Shown here: in pieces, positions 54,149 through 64,000 of the stretch
Numbering within the stretch: the stretch's first letter is position 1
Layout: every line of letters begins with the position of its first letter
NCBI RefSeq assembly: GCF_002794355.1
Contig: NZ_PGOI01000008.1
Location: 248,001-312,000, forward strand
DNA length: 64,000 nucleotides
Source of the DNA: Pseudorhodobacter sp. MZDSW-24AT
GTDB lineage: Bacteria; Pseudomonadota; Alphaproteobacteria; Rhodobacterales; Rhodobacteraceae
Direction: 5' to 3'
The notes under the pieces: model-generated
The model's database searches: none
What the model was told of the DNA's origin: nothing
The model's input: only the letters and a program-made list of their open reading frames with translations
Position numbers and translations under genes: made by a program

Positions 54149-55129
54149 TCACAATGTGCCCGCCAGCAATCCCAGCGCCACCACCGCAATCACCGCCCCT
54201 GCCAAAAGCTCCACGCCGGGCAAGATCCGCGCCAACCCCGCCCCGGGCAGCGCCGCAAAAGCGCCTTCCCGCGCCCAGACCGCCAGCCCAGCCACCACCA
54301 CCGTCACCGTTGCGGTGCCAAGCCCCATGGCAAAGGTGCCCGCCACCCCGGCCCCCCCGATCCCCATGGCAAAGGTCAGGATCAACAGGAACAAGGCCCC
54401 CGAACACGGCCGCAAGGCGATCGCTCCGATCAACACCAACGCATCGCGCAGCGAGGTGACGTCCGCCACCTCCGCCACCGTCGGCCCATGCGCATGACCA
54501 CAGCCACAGGCCGCCGCTTCCTCGCGGGAAGCGTCATGATGATGATGAGCGGAATGCCCGTGATCGTGAACAGGGACAGGAGGCGCGTGATGCCCCTCGC
54601 CCTCCGCCGCCCCGGCCCGCTGCGCCCAAAGCCCACGCGCGCCCCGCCAGACAAGCCAAAGCCCCAAACCGGCCACCAGCGCATGCGACAGCGGCAGCAT
54701 CGCGGTCTCGGCAAAGCCTTCCATCCGCACCCGCGTCCAGCCCAGCGCAAAGGCGCCCCCGGCCACCAAGGCCACCGCCACCGCCGCCTGCGCCAGGGAT
54801 GAGGCCAGCGCCAAGCCCGCCAGCATCGGCAGGCGCACCCGCCGCGCCAGCCCATAACCGCCGATCACCGCCTTGCCATGCCCCGGCCCCACCGCATGGA
54901 AAAACCCATAGGAAAAACACACCGCCATCAGCGCGGCCCAAGCCCCCGGCTCCCCCGCCCGCAAGGCCCGCACCGCCGCCGCCAGCGCGTCCTGCACCGC
55001 CCGTTGCTGCCCTGCGGCCCAGCGCTGCACCGGCTCCAGCCCGCCAAGGCCCCAAACCGCCGCCAGCCCCAAGGCCAGCAGCAACCCCGCCAAGGCCAGC
55101 CCGCGCGCGCGTGCCGTCACTCTGTGCAT
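54149..55129 (-). CDS. NicO-family nickel/cobalt transporter
   Basis: A 326-aa membrane protein with six to seven helices. HAVGPGHGKAVIGGY is the metal-transport motif, and RPCSGALFLLIL the second. A His-rich cytoplasmic or periplasmic loop (about residues 180-214, HDHGHSAHHHHD and CGCGHAHG) sits between. It overlaps the upstream DUF1007 gene by 13 bases; that pair is a known two-component metal transporter arrangement. Nickel or cobalt import or export cannot be distinguished. Confidence 0.88.
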   Translation of the reverse strand: MHRVTARARGLALAGLLLALGLAAVWGLGGLEPVQRWAAGQQRAVQDALAAAVRALRAGEPGAWAALMAVCFSYGFFHAVGPGHGKAVIGGYGLARRVRLPMLAGLALASSLAQAAVAVALVAGGAFALGWTRVRMEGFAETAMLPLSHALVAGLGLWLVWRGARGLWAQRAGAAEGEGHHAPPVPVHDHGHSAHHHHDASREEAAACGCGHAHGPTVAEVADVTSLRDALVLIGAIALRPCSGALFLLILTFAMGIGGAGVAGTFAMGLGTATVTVVVAGLAVWAREGAFAALPGAGLARILPGVELLAGAVIAVVALGLLAGTL

Positions 55130-55770
55130 GAAATCCGCGCCTCCTCGGCATAGGCGGCGCCGATCGCCGGAAATTCGCTCTCGGCATCCGCGCTCCCCGC
55201 CAACTCGTCCAGCGCCGCCTGCAAGCGCGCATCCGCCGCCGCGCGGTCCGGCTCATAGACCTGCACCCGGCAGTCGGTGCGGCCCCTCACCACGGGTGTC
55301 TCGGCAATCAGATAAGAGGTGTAGAACGACGGATCATAGACCTGCACCACCAACTCCTCGGCGCCAAGCGCCACCGGCGCCGCCAGCCGCCGCAGATGAG
55401 TCGAGATCAGACTGCCGTCCACATAGGCCGCCGTCGGCTCCAGCGGCCCCGACAAGGTCAGCGGTGCCTCCCCCAACAGCGCATAGGTGTCGCCCGCGAA
55501 ATCCGCATGCCACCCCATGTCAAAGCCCGCCAGCGCCGCCTCTTCCTCCGGCGTCAACACGCCGTCGAAATCCGGGTCGAACCCTTGCTCGGCCACATAG
55601 GCCATCGAAAACAGCGAATCATAGCGCCAACCCACCCGCACTGCCTCGGCCCGGCCTTGGGCGTCAAAGATCACCTCCAGCGTGGCATCGATAAAGACAT
55701 GCGGATGCGCCGCCGCCGCCAAGGGCAGCGCCAAGACACTTCCGAACACCGCCGCGAACAGTCCTTGCAT
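55117..55770 (-). CDS. Exported DUF1007 protein, partner of the NicO transporter
   Basis: A 217-aa periplasmic protein. Signal peptide to about residue 20, then the mature AHPHVFIDATLEVIFD, which opens most DUF1007 proteins with a possible metal-binding His pair. GFDPDFDGVLTPEEEAAL looks like an EF-hand-type loop. Coupled by a 13-base overlap to the NicO gene. Probable metal-binding accessory protein. Confidence 0.88.
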   Translation of the reverse strand: MQGLFAAVFGSVLALPLAAAAHPHVFIDATLEVIFDAQGRAEAVRVGWRYDSLFSMAYVAEQGFDPDFDGVLTPEEEAALAGFDMGWHADFAGDTYALLGEAPLTLSGPLEPTAAYVDGSLISTHLRRLAAPVALGAEELVVQVYDPSFYTSYLIAETPVVRGRTDCRVQVYEPDRAAADARLQAALDELAGSADAESEFPAIGAAYAEEARISCTE

Positions 55771-55979
55771 GCCGCCACCCTAGCCCAAAGCCGCGCCCGC
55801 CGCCATGCCCGCCAACGGACGGGATCACCGGGCGGCACCCCACCGCTCACCCGCGGCACGGCCAAGCGTCGCGCCCACCGCGCCAGAGCACAGATCATCC
55901 CTCAAGCCCCCCGAAATCACCCTTGCCCGCGCGCGGCCGACATGCTGCACTCCACGCAATCAGAAAAGGACAAACCCCG

Positions 55980-56636
55980 ATGCTCACCATCTATGGCGTC
56001 TACCGGTCCCGCGCCATCCGCCCGCTCTGGGTGCTGGAAGAATGCGAAGCCCCCTTCACCCATGTGCCCGTCATCCAGTCCTACCGCCTGACGCAAAGCA
56101 GCGGCCCTGACGCACCCCTCAACACCGCCATGCCCGAGTTTCTGGCGATCAACCCTTTGGGTCAGGTGCCCGCGATGCGCGACGGCGCGCTTTTGTTGAC
56201 GGAATCGCTGGCCATCTGCCTGCACATCGCCCGCAAATACGGCGGCAGCCTCGGCCCTGCCTCCGATGATGAGGCCTCCGAGATGGAACAATGGGCGCTC
56301 TTCGCCGCCACCGCGGTCGAGCCCGCCGCCATCGAGATCCTCTACACCGCCCGCGACGGTCAGGCCGATACGCCCACCGGCCAAGGCATCATCCGTCTCG
56401 CCGCCGAAAAGCTCCGGCGCCCGCTGGCCCGGCTGGAACAGCACCTTGCCCGCCGCGACTGGCTGATGTCGCGCTTCACCGTCGCTGACATCATGGTGGC
56501 CGAATGCCTGCGCTACGGCCAAAGCCACGCCCCGCTTCTGGCCGATCATCCCAACACCGCGCGCTGGCTCGCCGCCGCACAGGCCCGCCCCGGGTTCCAA
56601 ACCGTCTGGGCGCGGCGCGCAGCCGAACCCGAGTAG
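55980..56636 (+). CDS. Glutathione S-transferase family protein
   Basis: A 218-aa protein. N-terminal thioredoxin-fold: MLTIYGVYRSRAIRPLWVLEE (in part), NPLGQVPAMRDGALLLTESLAI with the glutathione-binding Glu-Ser. The C-terminal helical domain ends in the LADHPNTARWLAAAQARPGF motif. ATG at 55980; an upstream TTG frame is not GST-like. The 209 bases upstream contain no gene. Confidence 0.88.
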   Translation: MLTIYGVYRSRAIRPLWVLEECEAPFTHVPVIQSYRLTQSSGPDAPLNTAMPEFLAINPLGQVPAMRDGALLLTESLAICLHIARKYGGSLGPASDDEASEMEQWALFAATAVEPAAIEILYTARDGQADTPTGQGIIRLAAEKLRRPLARLEQHLARRDWLMSRFTVADIMVAECLRYGQSHAPLLADHPNTARWLAAAQARPGFQTVWARRAAEPE

Positions 56637-56740
56637 GGGGGCGCTGCCCCCCGCCTTCGGCCCCCCCGGAGTATTTTCAAAAGGTGCAATGCAAGAGAGC
56701 GCCTGATTTGCACCTTTTCCAAATACTCCCGCGCGGAGCG
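56636..56740. repeat. Head-to-head 3'-end elements between the GST and epimerase genes
   Basis: The left copy has a hairpin GGGGGGC-GCT-GCCCCCC that begins inside the GST stop codon (56636-56652), then CCGGAGTATTTTCAAAAGG and TGCAA to 56690. The right copy (56707-56740) is inverted: TTTGCACCTTTTCCAAATAC then TCCCGCGCGGAG. Each faces the end of one of two convergent genes. Confidence 0.8.
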
Positions 56741-56809
56741 CACCTCCGAGGAGACGCGGCACCGCCGCGCGACGAGACAAAAAACTTGCGGCGCAGCCGC
56801 GCCTTGGGA

Positions 56810-57706
56810 TCACCCGTGGTCCGGCAGCATGTTGCGCCAGTCGTATTGGTCCTGAAATCCCAGCATCTCGCGGATCTTGCGGTTCGACATTAGGCTGTCC
56901 CAAGGCCCCAGCGCCTCGGTCACCGGCACATTGGGAAAGAACCGCGCCAGCAGCTCGGCGTTGGGGATGTTCATCCCGTTGGTCGAGTTGCAGGCGTTGA
57001 AGACCTGAAACCCCAGACCATCCGTCTTCAGGCACCGATCGACGATCTGCCCCAGATCGCGGGCGTCGACGTAGTTGAAGGCATTCCTGCGCCGCAGATC
57101 GGGTTGGGCGAAATAGGTCGGGAACAGCGTCTCATATTCATGCGGCTCCACCACATTGCCGATCCGAAGCGCGTAGATATCCGCGCCCGACCGCTGTGCG
57201 AAGCTGCGTGCCGTCACCTCATTCACCTTCTTCGAGGTGCCATAGGTGTCCATCGGATCGATGTCATACGCTTCCGTCAGCGGCAGCTGATGCGGGTCCG
57301 TCACACCATCGGCAAAGCAGATGCCATAGGTCGTCTCGCTCGACGCCACGATCACCTTGCGGATGCCCAGCTTTACCGCCGCCTCGATCACGTTATAGGT
57401 GCCCAGCACGTTCACCCGCCATGTCTCCGTATCAGGGCACATCAGCATCCGCGGCACGGCGGCGAAATGCACCACCGCGTCGAACGCCCGCGCGCCTTGC
57501 CCCGTCTCCAGCTCGTCATAGCCCGCATGGCCATGCAGCGCCGAATAGACCTGCCCCGCATCGGTCACATCGCCGATCAGGTCATGCACGCCTGCGCTCC
57601 CCAGCGGCACCCGGTCGAAGTTCAGCACCCTATGCCCTTGCGCCACCAAATAGGGGATCACATGCTTGCCCGCCTTGCCCGATCCGCCCGTAAAGAAAAC
57701 CCGCAT
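56810..57706 (-). CDS. NAD-dependent epimerase/dehydratase-type SDR
   Basis: A 298-aa extended SDR. The nucleotide motif is VFFTGGSGKAGKHV, catalytic Tyr-Lys is in DTYGTSKKVNE, and VIVASSETTYGICFA precedes it. HFAAVPRM and YVDARDLGQIV are family segments. The ATG at 57706 is the first with the Rossmann motif. Sugar-nucleotide substrate unknown. It faces the GST gene convergently. Confidence 0.88.
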   Translation of the reverse strand: MRVFFTGGSGKAGKHVIPYLVAQGHRVLNFDRVPLGSAGVHDLIGDVTDAGQVYSALHGHAGYDELETGQGARAFDAVVHFAAVPRMLMCPDTETWRVNVLGTYNVIEAAVKLGIRKVIVASSETTYGICFADGVTDPHQLPLTEAYDIDPMDTYGTSKKVNEVTARSFAQRSGADIYALRIGNVVEPHEYETLFPTYFAQPDLRRRNAFNYVDARDLGQIVDRCLKTDGLGFQVFNACNSTNGMNIPNAELLARFFPNVPVTEALGPWDSLMSNRKIREMLGFQDQYDWRNMLPDHG

Positions 57707-57842
57707 CCTGCATCCTCCATCCTGCGACCCTGACCTAGTCCACACCGCCGCCCCCGGCAATGCCCCCCGGATCTTGCGCCCCCTCCCCTGCAGATGATCT
57801 AATGCCCCCCAGCCCTGACCCAGAACAAGAATCGAGCACGCC

Positions 57843-59798
<1,956 letters not shown>

Positions 59799-59816
59799 GG
59801 GGAAGGAAATAGCGAC

Positions 59817-60782
59817 ATGCTGCACAAGGGCCTATCTCGTCTAGCCTTAGAATATAGCTATGAAAGAACAAAGCCCTTCGCTGGAAGTGAATTTGGTAAT
59901 TTTGTTCGCCACGATTTAGCAATAGAAGCAAAAAAACACATCTTATTTTTACCTTACGACCTAAAAGTTAAGGCTAGTGTAGGTGCAGGTGTGTGGGCAG
60001 CTGTCCCATGGCTAGCTTTCTTCGACCCACTGATCACCGAGACTGCCACGACAGGTTTTTACATCGTCTACTTGGTTAATTCAGACACAAACGAAATTTT
60101 TCTTTCGTTGAATCAAGGAACGACTGCCATTTATCGAGAATACGGCGAAGCAAAAGGTCAAGATGTCTTAAGACGACGCGCACTCGATATGTGCGAAAGA
60201 GTTTCAAAATTTTCAAAGCTCTTCGATGCTGAATCAATTAATCTTGGCAGCGAAGCATCACTTCCAAAAGGCTACATGGCTGGTCATGCGTTTGGGCGAC
60301 GTTATGATGCCCGCCAGATAGATAAAGATCAGTTTGATATCGATCTAGAGCGCATGCTTTCTGCTTATCAATATCTAATCGACTTAGGCGGCATGACACC
60401 TTCGGACGTCATGCAGGAAGAAGCAGGAACAACTGACATAGAAGAAACGAGAAGATATATTCTTTCAAGACGGATTGAACGTGCTTCCAACGTACGCCCG
60501 CGAGTTTTGGAAAGAAAGGGTTTGGTTTGCGAGGGATGCGGCCTTGATCCTAAGACTCATTTACGTTTCACGGGCCCACCTAACGAAATCCCTCTAGACG
60601 TGCATCATTCAAAGCCAATAATGAATTTAGCGGAGGGCGAAAGTCGCAGGTACAAAATACCGGATGATTTCATGGTGCTTTGCCCTACTTGTCACAGGCT
60701 TATTCACAAAATGGATGATCCGTCTGATCTAGATGCACTAAGAGACCGCATCGCATTCACCCCGCGTATCAAAACGTCATAA
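59817..60782 (+). CDS. McrB-N-like (DUF3578) / HNH endonuclease fusion in an AT-rich island
   Basis: A 321-aa protein. Residues about 25-145 resemble the McrB N-terminal domain (DUF3578; VGAGVWAAVPWLAFFDP, GFYIVYLVNSDTNEIFLSLN, GTTAIYREYG), a modified-DNA-reading module in McrBC. Residues 236-300 are an HNH nuclease: C238-C241, H263-H264, C289-C292 and H293. So it may cut modified DNA (type IV-like), by inference. Base composition is far more AT-rich than its neighbours, with AGA, TTA and ATA codons, which signals transfer. ATG at 59817 with GGAAGGA upstream. Confidence 0.8.
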   Translation: MLHKGLSRLALEYSYERTKPFAGSEFGNFVRHDLAIEAKKHILFLPYDLKVKASVGAGVWAAVPWLAFFDPLITETATTGFYIVYLVNSDTNEIFLSLNQGTTAIYREYGEAKGQDVLRRRALDMCERVSKFSKLFDAESINLGSEASLPKGYMAGHAFGRRYDARQIDKDQFDIDLERMLSAYQYLIDLGGMTPSDVMQEEAGTTDIEETRRYILSRRIERASNVRPRVLERKGLVCEGCGLDPKTHLRFTGPPNEIPLDVHHSKPIMNLAEGESRRYKIPDDFMVLCPTCHRLIHKMDDPSDLDALRDRIAFTPRIKTS

Positions 60783-61086
60783 AAGTAATTACTGCAGCAA
60801 TACGCTGATTAGAGCCTGTTAAATTTTTCCTATCTTAAAATACTCCCTTCCATTTCAAAATAGGTCCCACTCTCACAAACTTGCTCGGGCGTTCACCGGA
60901 AAAACAGTCCACTGGCTGTTTCAGATCCGGTTCACCTTGCCTTCCCTCTCCAAAGCGCCCATCCTCACACCACAGGCTCCGCCCCCATCACCGGGGCACC
61001 CCTGATGCCTGCTGCGCCCAACGGGCCAGTGTGCAGCGATCCTTCCGGCATGGGCTGGCGGGAACCTCGGCAGGAAAGGGAACGCC
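60783..61086. other. Right flank of the AT-rich island
   Basis: 304 bases without a convincing gene. AT-rich to about 60890, then composition returns to normal. It contains GGGAGTATTTT on the minus strand (60833-60851), possibly a degenerate 3' element, and a palindrome at 60896-60930. The last 80 bases lead into the small Lys-rich gene. Confidence 0.5.
60896..60930. repeat. Inverted repeat at the right edge of the AT-rich island
   Basis: CCGGA/TCCGG outer and AACAG/CTGTT inner arms form a 35-base interrupted palindrome with core TCCACTGG. It marks the boundary where composition changes, and could be an old insertion scar or a chromosomal repeat. Confidence 0.5.
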
Positions 61087-61221
61087 ATGGGAAAAGAGAA
61101 AAACAAGGGCAACAAGGAAGCCAAGAAGCCCAAGAAAGAGGTCGTCAAGGTGCTGGCCACTTCGAACACCGGGGTGCGCAAGGATGGCACCACCATCGCA
61201 GGCCAGCAGGTCAAGAAGTAA
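61087..61221 (+). CDS. 44-aa Lys-rich small protein
   Basis: MGKEKNKGNKEAKKPKKEVV opens a 44-aa basic protein that ends in TTIAGQQVKK. AAGGGA precedes the ATG at good spacing, and a GC hairpin follows the stop. It resembles small Lys-rich proteins annotated as hypothetical in related bacteria. Nucleic-acid or ribosome binding is plausible from charge only. It lies upstream of proS. Confidence 0.65.
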   Translation: MGKEKNKGNKEAKKPKKEVVKVLATSNTGVRKDGTTIAGQQVKK

Positions 61222-61234
61222 CTCGGCGGGCAGA

Positions 61235-61251
61235 GGGGGGCCTCGCCCCCC
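61235..61251 (+). terminator. GC hairpin after the 44-aa gene
   Basis: GGGGGGC, loop CTC, GCCCCCC: the same hairpin class as in the 3'-end elements, 14 bases after the stop. It has no T run and no ATATTT tail. Confidence 0.5.
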
Positions 61252-61410
61252 CCGCGCAAACCTTAACAACTCCTGAATCCCGCAGAGCCAACCCATTGAT
61301 TTCAAAGGGTTCAATCCGGTGTAACACAGGGGGACAAGCCAGCGCCCTTGCCTGACCTGTCCGAAGCGGCTAGGAACCTTCCGACCCCCTTTAGCGATAG
61401 GCCGCCCCTC

Positions 61411-62751
61411 ATGCGTCTCTCCCGATACTTCCTCCCCGTCCTCAAGGAAAACCCCGCCGAGGCCCAGATCGTCAGCCACCGCTACATGCTGCGGGCCGGC
61501 ATGATCAAACAGCAGGCCGCCGGGATTTATTCCTGGCTCCCGCTGGGGTATCGGGTCCTGAAACGGATCGAGCAGATCGTCCACGAAGAGCAGGCCCGTG
61601 CGGGCCATATCCCGCTCCTGATGCCCACCCTGCAACCCGCCGACCTCTGGCGCGAAAGCGGCCGCTATGACGACTACGGGCAGGAAATGCTGCGGATCAA
61701 GGACCGCCACGACCGCGACATGCTGTTCGGGCCGACCAATGAAGAGATGATCACCGATATCTTCCGCGCCCATGTCGGCAGCTACAAAGACCTGCCGATG
61801 ACCCTGTATCACATCCAGTGGAAGTTCCGCGACGAAGTCCGCCCCCGCTTCGGCGTGATGCGTGGCCGCGAGTTCCTGATGAAGGACGGCTATAACTTCG
61901 ACCTCGACAAGGACGCAGCCCTGCACGCCTACAACCGCCACATGGTCAGCTATCTGCGCACCTATGAGCGCATGGGCCTGACCGCCATCCCGATGCGCGC
62001 CGCCTCCGGCCCGATCGGCGGCGACAACACCCATGAATTCCTCGTCCTCGCCAGCACCGGCGAATCCGAAGTCTTCTACGACGCCGCCGTGACCGAGCTC
62101 AAACTCGGCGCGCGCGAGGTCGATTTCGACAACCGCGCCGAGGTGGCCAGCATCTGCGAAGAGTTCACCACTCTTTATGCCCGCACCGACGAAACCCATG
62201 ACGCCACGCTCTTCGATCAGATCCCCGAAGACCGCCGCAAGGTCGGGCGCGGCATCGAGGTGGGGCAGATCTTCTATTTCGGCACCAAATATTCCGAAGC
62301 CATGGGCGCCACCGTCGTCACACCAGAAGGCACCAAGGTTCCGGTCGAGATGGGCAGTCATGGCATTGGCGTCAGCCGTCTCTTGGGCGCCATCATCGAA
62401 GCCAGCCATGACGACAAGGGCATCATCTGGCCTGAAGGCGTGACCCCCTTCCCGGTTGGGATCGTGAACTTGAAGCAAGGCGATGCCAGCACCGATCTGG
62501 CCTGCGAAAGCCTGTGCAAGGCGCTGGCCGCCAAGGGCCTTGAGGCGCTTTATGATGACCGCGAAGAGCGCGCCGGCGCCAAGTTCGCCACAATGGACCT
62601 GATCGGCCTGCCGTGGCGCATCACCGTTGGTCCACGCGGGCTGGCGAATGGCGTGGTGGAGCTGACCAGCCGCCGCACCGGCATCTCGGAGGAAATGAGC
62701 GCCGAGGCTGCGGTGGAGCGGGTGGCGCAGATTTACGCTGCGCATCGCTGA
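61411..62751 (+). CDS. proS: Prolyl-tRNA synthetase (alphaproteobacterial short type)
   Basis: A 446-aa class II synthetase lacking the YbaK editing insert, the form usual in alphaproteobacteria. [20 protein letters not shown] starts it. Motif 2 is [19 protein letters not shown], and motif 3 [20 protein letters not shown] at 61411; 21 codons upstream are open but not conserved-looking. A 3' element follows the stop. Confidence 0.95.
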   Translation: MRLSRYFLPVLKENPAEAQIVSHRYMLRAGMIKQQAAGIYSWLPLGYRVLKRIEQIVHEEQARAGHIPLLMPTLQPADLWRESGRYDDYGQEMLRIKDRHDRDMLFGPTNEEMITDIFRAHVGSYKDLPMTLYHIQWKFRDEVRPRFGVMRGREFLMKDGYNFDLDKDAALHAYNRHMVSYLRTYERMGLTAIPMRAASGPIGGDNTHEFLVLASTGESEVFYDAAVTELKLGAREVDFDNRAEVASICEEFTTLYARTDETHDATLFDQIPEDRRKVGRGIEVGQIFYFGTKYSEAMGATVVTPEGTKVPVEMGSHGIGVSRLLGAIIEASHDDKGIIWPEGVTPFPVGIVNLKQGDASTDLACESLCKALAAKGLEALYDDREERAGAKFATMDLIGLPWRITVGPRGLANGVVELTSRRTGISEEMSAEAAVERVAQIYAAHR

Positions 62752-62761
62752 GCCCCGCCCG

Positions 62762-62813
62762 CCGGGGGCTTCGCGCCCCCGGACCCCCGCGGGATATTTG
62801 AGCCAAGATAAAG
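62762..62813 (+). repeat. 3'-end element downstream of proS
   Basis: Perfect hairpin CCGGGGGC, five-base loop, GCCCCCGG (62762-62782), then GCGGGATATTTGAGCCAAG and ATAAAG. It is the plus-strand counterpart of the element after ruvA. It runs almost into the ThuA Shine-Dalgarno. Confidence 0.75.
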
Positions 62814-62828
62814 ATCGAGAGGGGTAGG

Positions 62829-63479
62829 ATGGCCGCTGCATTGATCACTTGGGGCGGTTGGGACGGACACCAGCCCGATCAGGTCGCAGCCTTGTTTGCC
62901 GGATGGTTGCGCGCGGCCGGGATGGAGGTGGAAGTGACCGACAGCCTGTCATGCTTTGACGATCCGGGAAGGCTGGCCGCATTGAGCCTGATCGTGCCGG
63001 TCTGGACCATGGCCGAGATTGGCAAGGAACAGGCCGAGCATGCCGCGGCGGCTGTGGCTTCGGGGGTGGGTCTTGCCGGGTGCCATGGCGGCATGTGCGA
63101 TGCGTTTCGCAGCAATGTCACATGGCAGTTCATGACCGGCGCGCAATGGGTTGCGCATCCCGGCAATGACGGCGTTCCCTACCGGGTGCGGACGGTTGGC
63201 GCGCACCCGCTGATTTCGGGGATCCCGGATTTCGACGTGGAAACCGAGCAATACTATCTGCACATCGATCCTGCCGTCACCGTGCATGCGGTCTGCGATT
63301 TTCCCGTGGTAGCCGGGCCTCATAGCCCCAATGGCCCGGTGGAGATGCCGGTGGTGTTTACCAAGCGTTGGGGGCAAGGCCGTGTCTATTACAATGCCCT
63401 TGGCCATCAGGCGGAGGTGGTGGCCAGCGGTCCTGCCGCCGAACTCATGCGGCGCGGATTGCTCTGGGCGGCGCGCTGA
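62829..63479 (+). CDS. ThuA domain protein
   Basis: A 216-aa glutamine-amidotransferase-like fold. ITWGGWDGHQPDQVAALF starts it; VGLAGCHGGMCDAF, WVAHPGNDGVPYRV, HPLISGIPDF and FTKRWGQGRVYYNALGH are ThuA signatures. In rhizobia ThuA acts in trehalose use; here no sugar operon is in view, so the substrate is unknown. ATG at 62829 with GGGGTAGG upstream. Confidence 0.88.
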   Translation: MAAALITWGGWDGHQPDQVAALFAGWLRAAGMEVEVTDSLSCFDDPGRLAALSLIVPVWTMAEIGKEQAEHAAAAVASGVGLAGCHGGMCDAFRSNVTWQFMTGAQWVAHPGNDGVPYRVRTVGAHPLISGIPDFDVETEQYYLHIDPAVTVHAVCDFPVVAGPHSPNGPVEMPVVFTKRWGQGRVYYNALGHQAEVVASGPAAELMRRGLLWAAR

Positions 63480-63558
63480 CGCGACGTCAGAGTTGGGATG
63501 GATTGACGCAAGGCGCCCGCGGGCGATCATTATACAGACCTTCATCCCGGATGCCCCC

Positions 63559-64000
63559 ATGTCATTGCCCGCTGATCACCCCAGACTGATGAAACGGCCC
63601 TTCACGTTGGGCGAGTTGGTGGCTGATGGGGTTGTGCATACATTGGCCCTTCTGGCCGGGCTGATTGGGTTTTCCGCCCTGCTCTATCACGTGCTGGCAC
63701 GCGCAGAGTTCGGGGTGTTTGCAGCCCTTGCGGTCTATGCGGCCGGCTTCTTTCTGATGTTCGGCTTTTCGCTTGCCTATAACATGGCACCGCCCTCTGC
63801 GCTGAAATGGATGCTGCGGCGCTTTGACCACTCTGCGATCTACGTCATGATTGCGGGCACCTACACAGCAATCCTGGCGCAGTTTGAACCTGCCCCGCTC
63901 GTCTGGGCCTTGGGAGCCGTGGTCTGGGCAGGCGCGGTGCTTGGCGTGGTGGTCAAGCTGGCCTTGCCCGGCCGTTACGACAGGCTTTCGGTGATTTCCT
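63559..64000 (+). CDS. Hemolysin III/PAQR-family membrane protein, cut by the window edge
   Basis: The first 147 residues of a membrane protein. MKRPFTLGELVADGVVHTLA, then several hydrophobic helices; H in VADGVVHT, MLRRFDHSAIYVMIAGTYTA and the following helices match the HlyIII family, with the D-H-S-A-I-Y motif. The frame is open to the right edge. The ATG at 63559 is likely; an in-frame ATG ten codons later is an alternative. Confidence 0.85.
   Translation, partial: MSLPADHPRLMKRPFTLGELVADGVVHTLALLAGLIGFSALLYHVLARAEFGVFAALAVYAAGFFLMFGFSLAYNMAPPSALKWMLRRFDHSAIYVMIAGTYTAILAQFEPAPLVWALGAVVWAGAVLGVVVKLALPGRYDRLSVIS

Overview
The window is a 64 kb stretch of a GC-rich alphaproteobacterial chromosome, almost certainly Rhodobacterales (Rhodobacteraceae/Paracoccaceae). 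The signs are protein character throughout, a phosphatidylcholine synthase, an SAM/SAH-type riboswitch in front of metK (a class known from Rhodobacterales), the IHF/S1/Cmk/AroA neighbourhood, and many copies of a 3'-end intergenic element. No phage, IS element, CRISPR array or rRNA was seen. Both ends cut a gene: ribD on the left and a hemolysin III-like gene on the right.

Layout. 0-5 kb: ribD end, an exported protein, then ruvC-ruvA-htpX-ruvB on the minus strand. 5-17 kb: a DUF1127 gene, PrmA with a doubled N-terminal domain, a geranylgeranyl-reductase-like flavoprotein, msrA, two transporters, pcs, xerC with DUF484, asparaginase, transaldolase, priA. 17-29 kb: ileS, a DUF2237 protein, a truncated haemoglobin, a membrane LuxR-type protein with two PepSY/poly-Asp exported proteins, trpB and trpF split by a DUF4394 gene, lapA, ihfB, rpsA. 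29-43 kb: a capsule-type glycosyltransferase, nitroreductase, cmk, aroA, a metallo-beta-lactamase-fold protein, trmB, metK, lnt-corC-ybeY-phoH, a lipoprotein/OmpA pair, miaB. 43-56 kb: a GT-like protein, tRNA-Phe, yacG-rng-maf-infA, then nitrilase-GNAT-SnoaL-quinone reductase with an HxlR regulator, LMW phosphatase-UPF0262-hisD, MATE, and a NicO/DUF1007 metal pair. 56-64 kb: GST, a sugar epimerase-like SDR, parE, an AT-rich island with a McrB-N/HNH nuclease, a 44-aa Lys-rich protein, proS, ThuA, HlyIII.

Most genes are housekeeping (recombination repair, translation, tryptophan and aromatic synthesis, envelope lipoprotein maturation, SAM synthesis). Three conserved blocks look interrupted: cmk/rpsA, trpF/trpB, and UPF0262-phosphatase/infA-maf. 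The accessory genes sit in or next to these breaks.

The observations most worth following are: PrmA with a tandem copy of its substrate-recognition domain; a 29-residue Cys-containing module shared by an adjacent lipoprotein and OmpA-like protein; a family of hairpin-plus-tail 3' elements; the paired PepSY proteins with Asp-rich tails beside a membrane LuxR protein; and the solitary AT-rich McrB-N/HNH gene, which looks like an acquired defence gene. All family names come from reading motifs by eye; no database search was possible.
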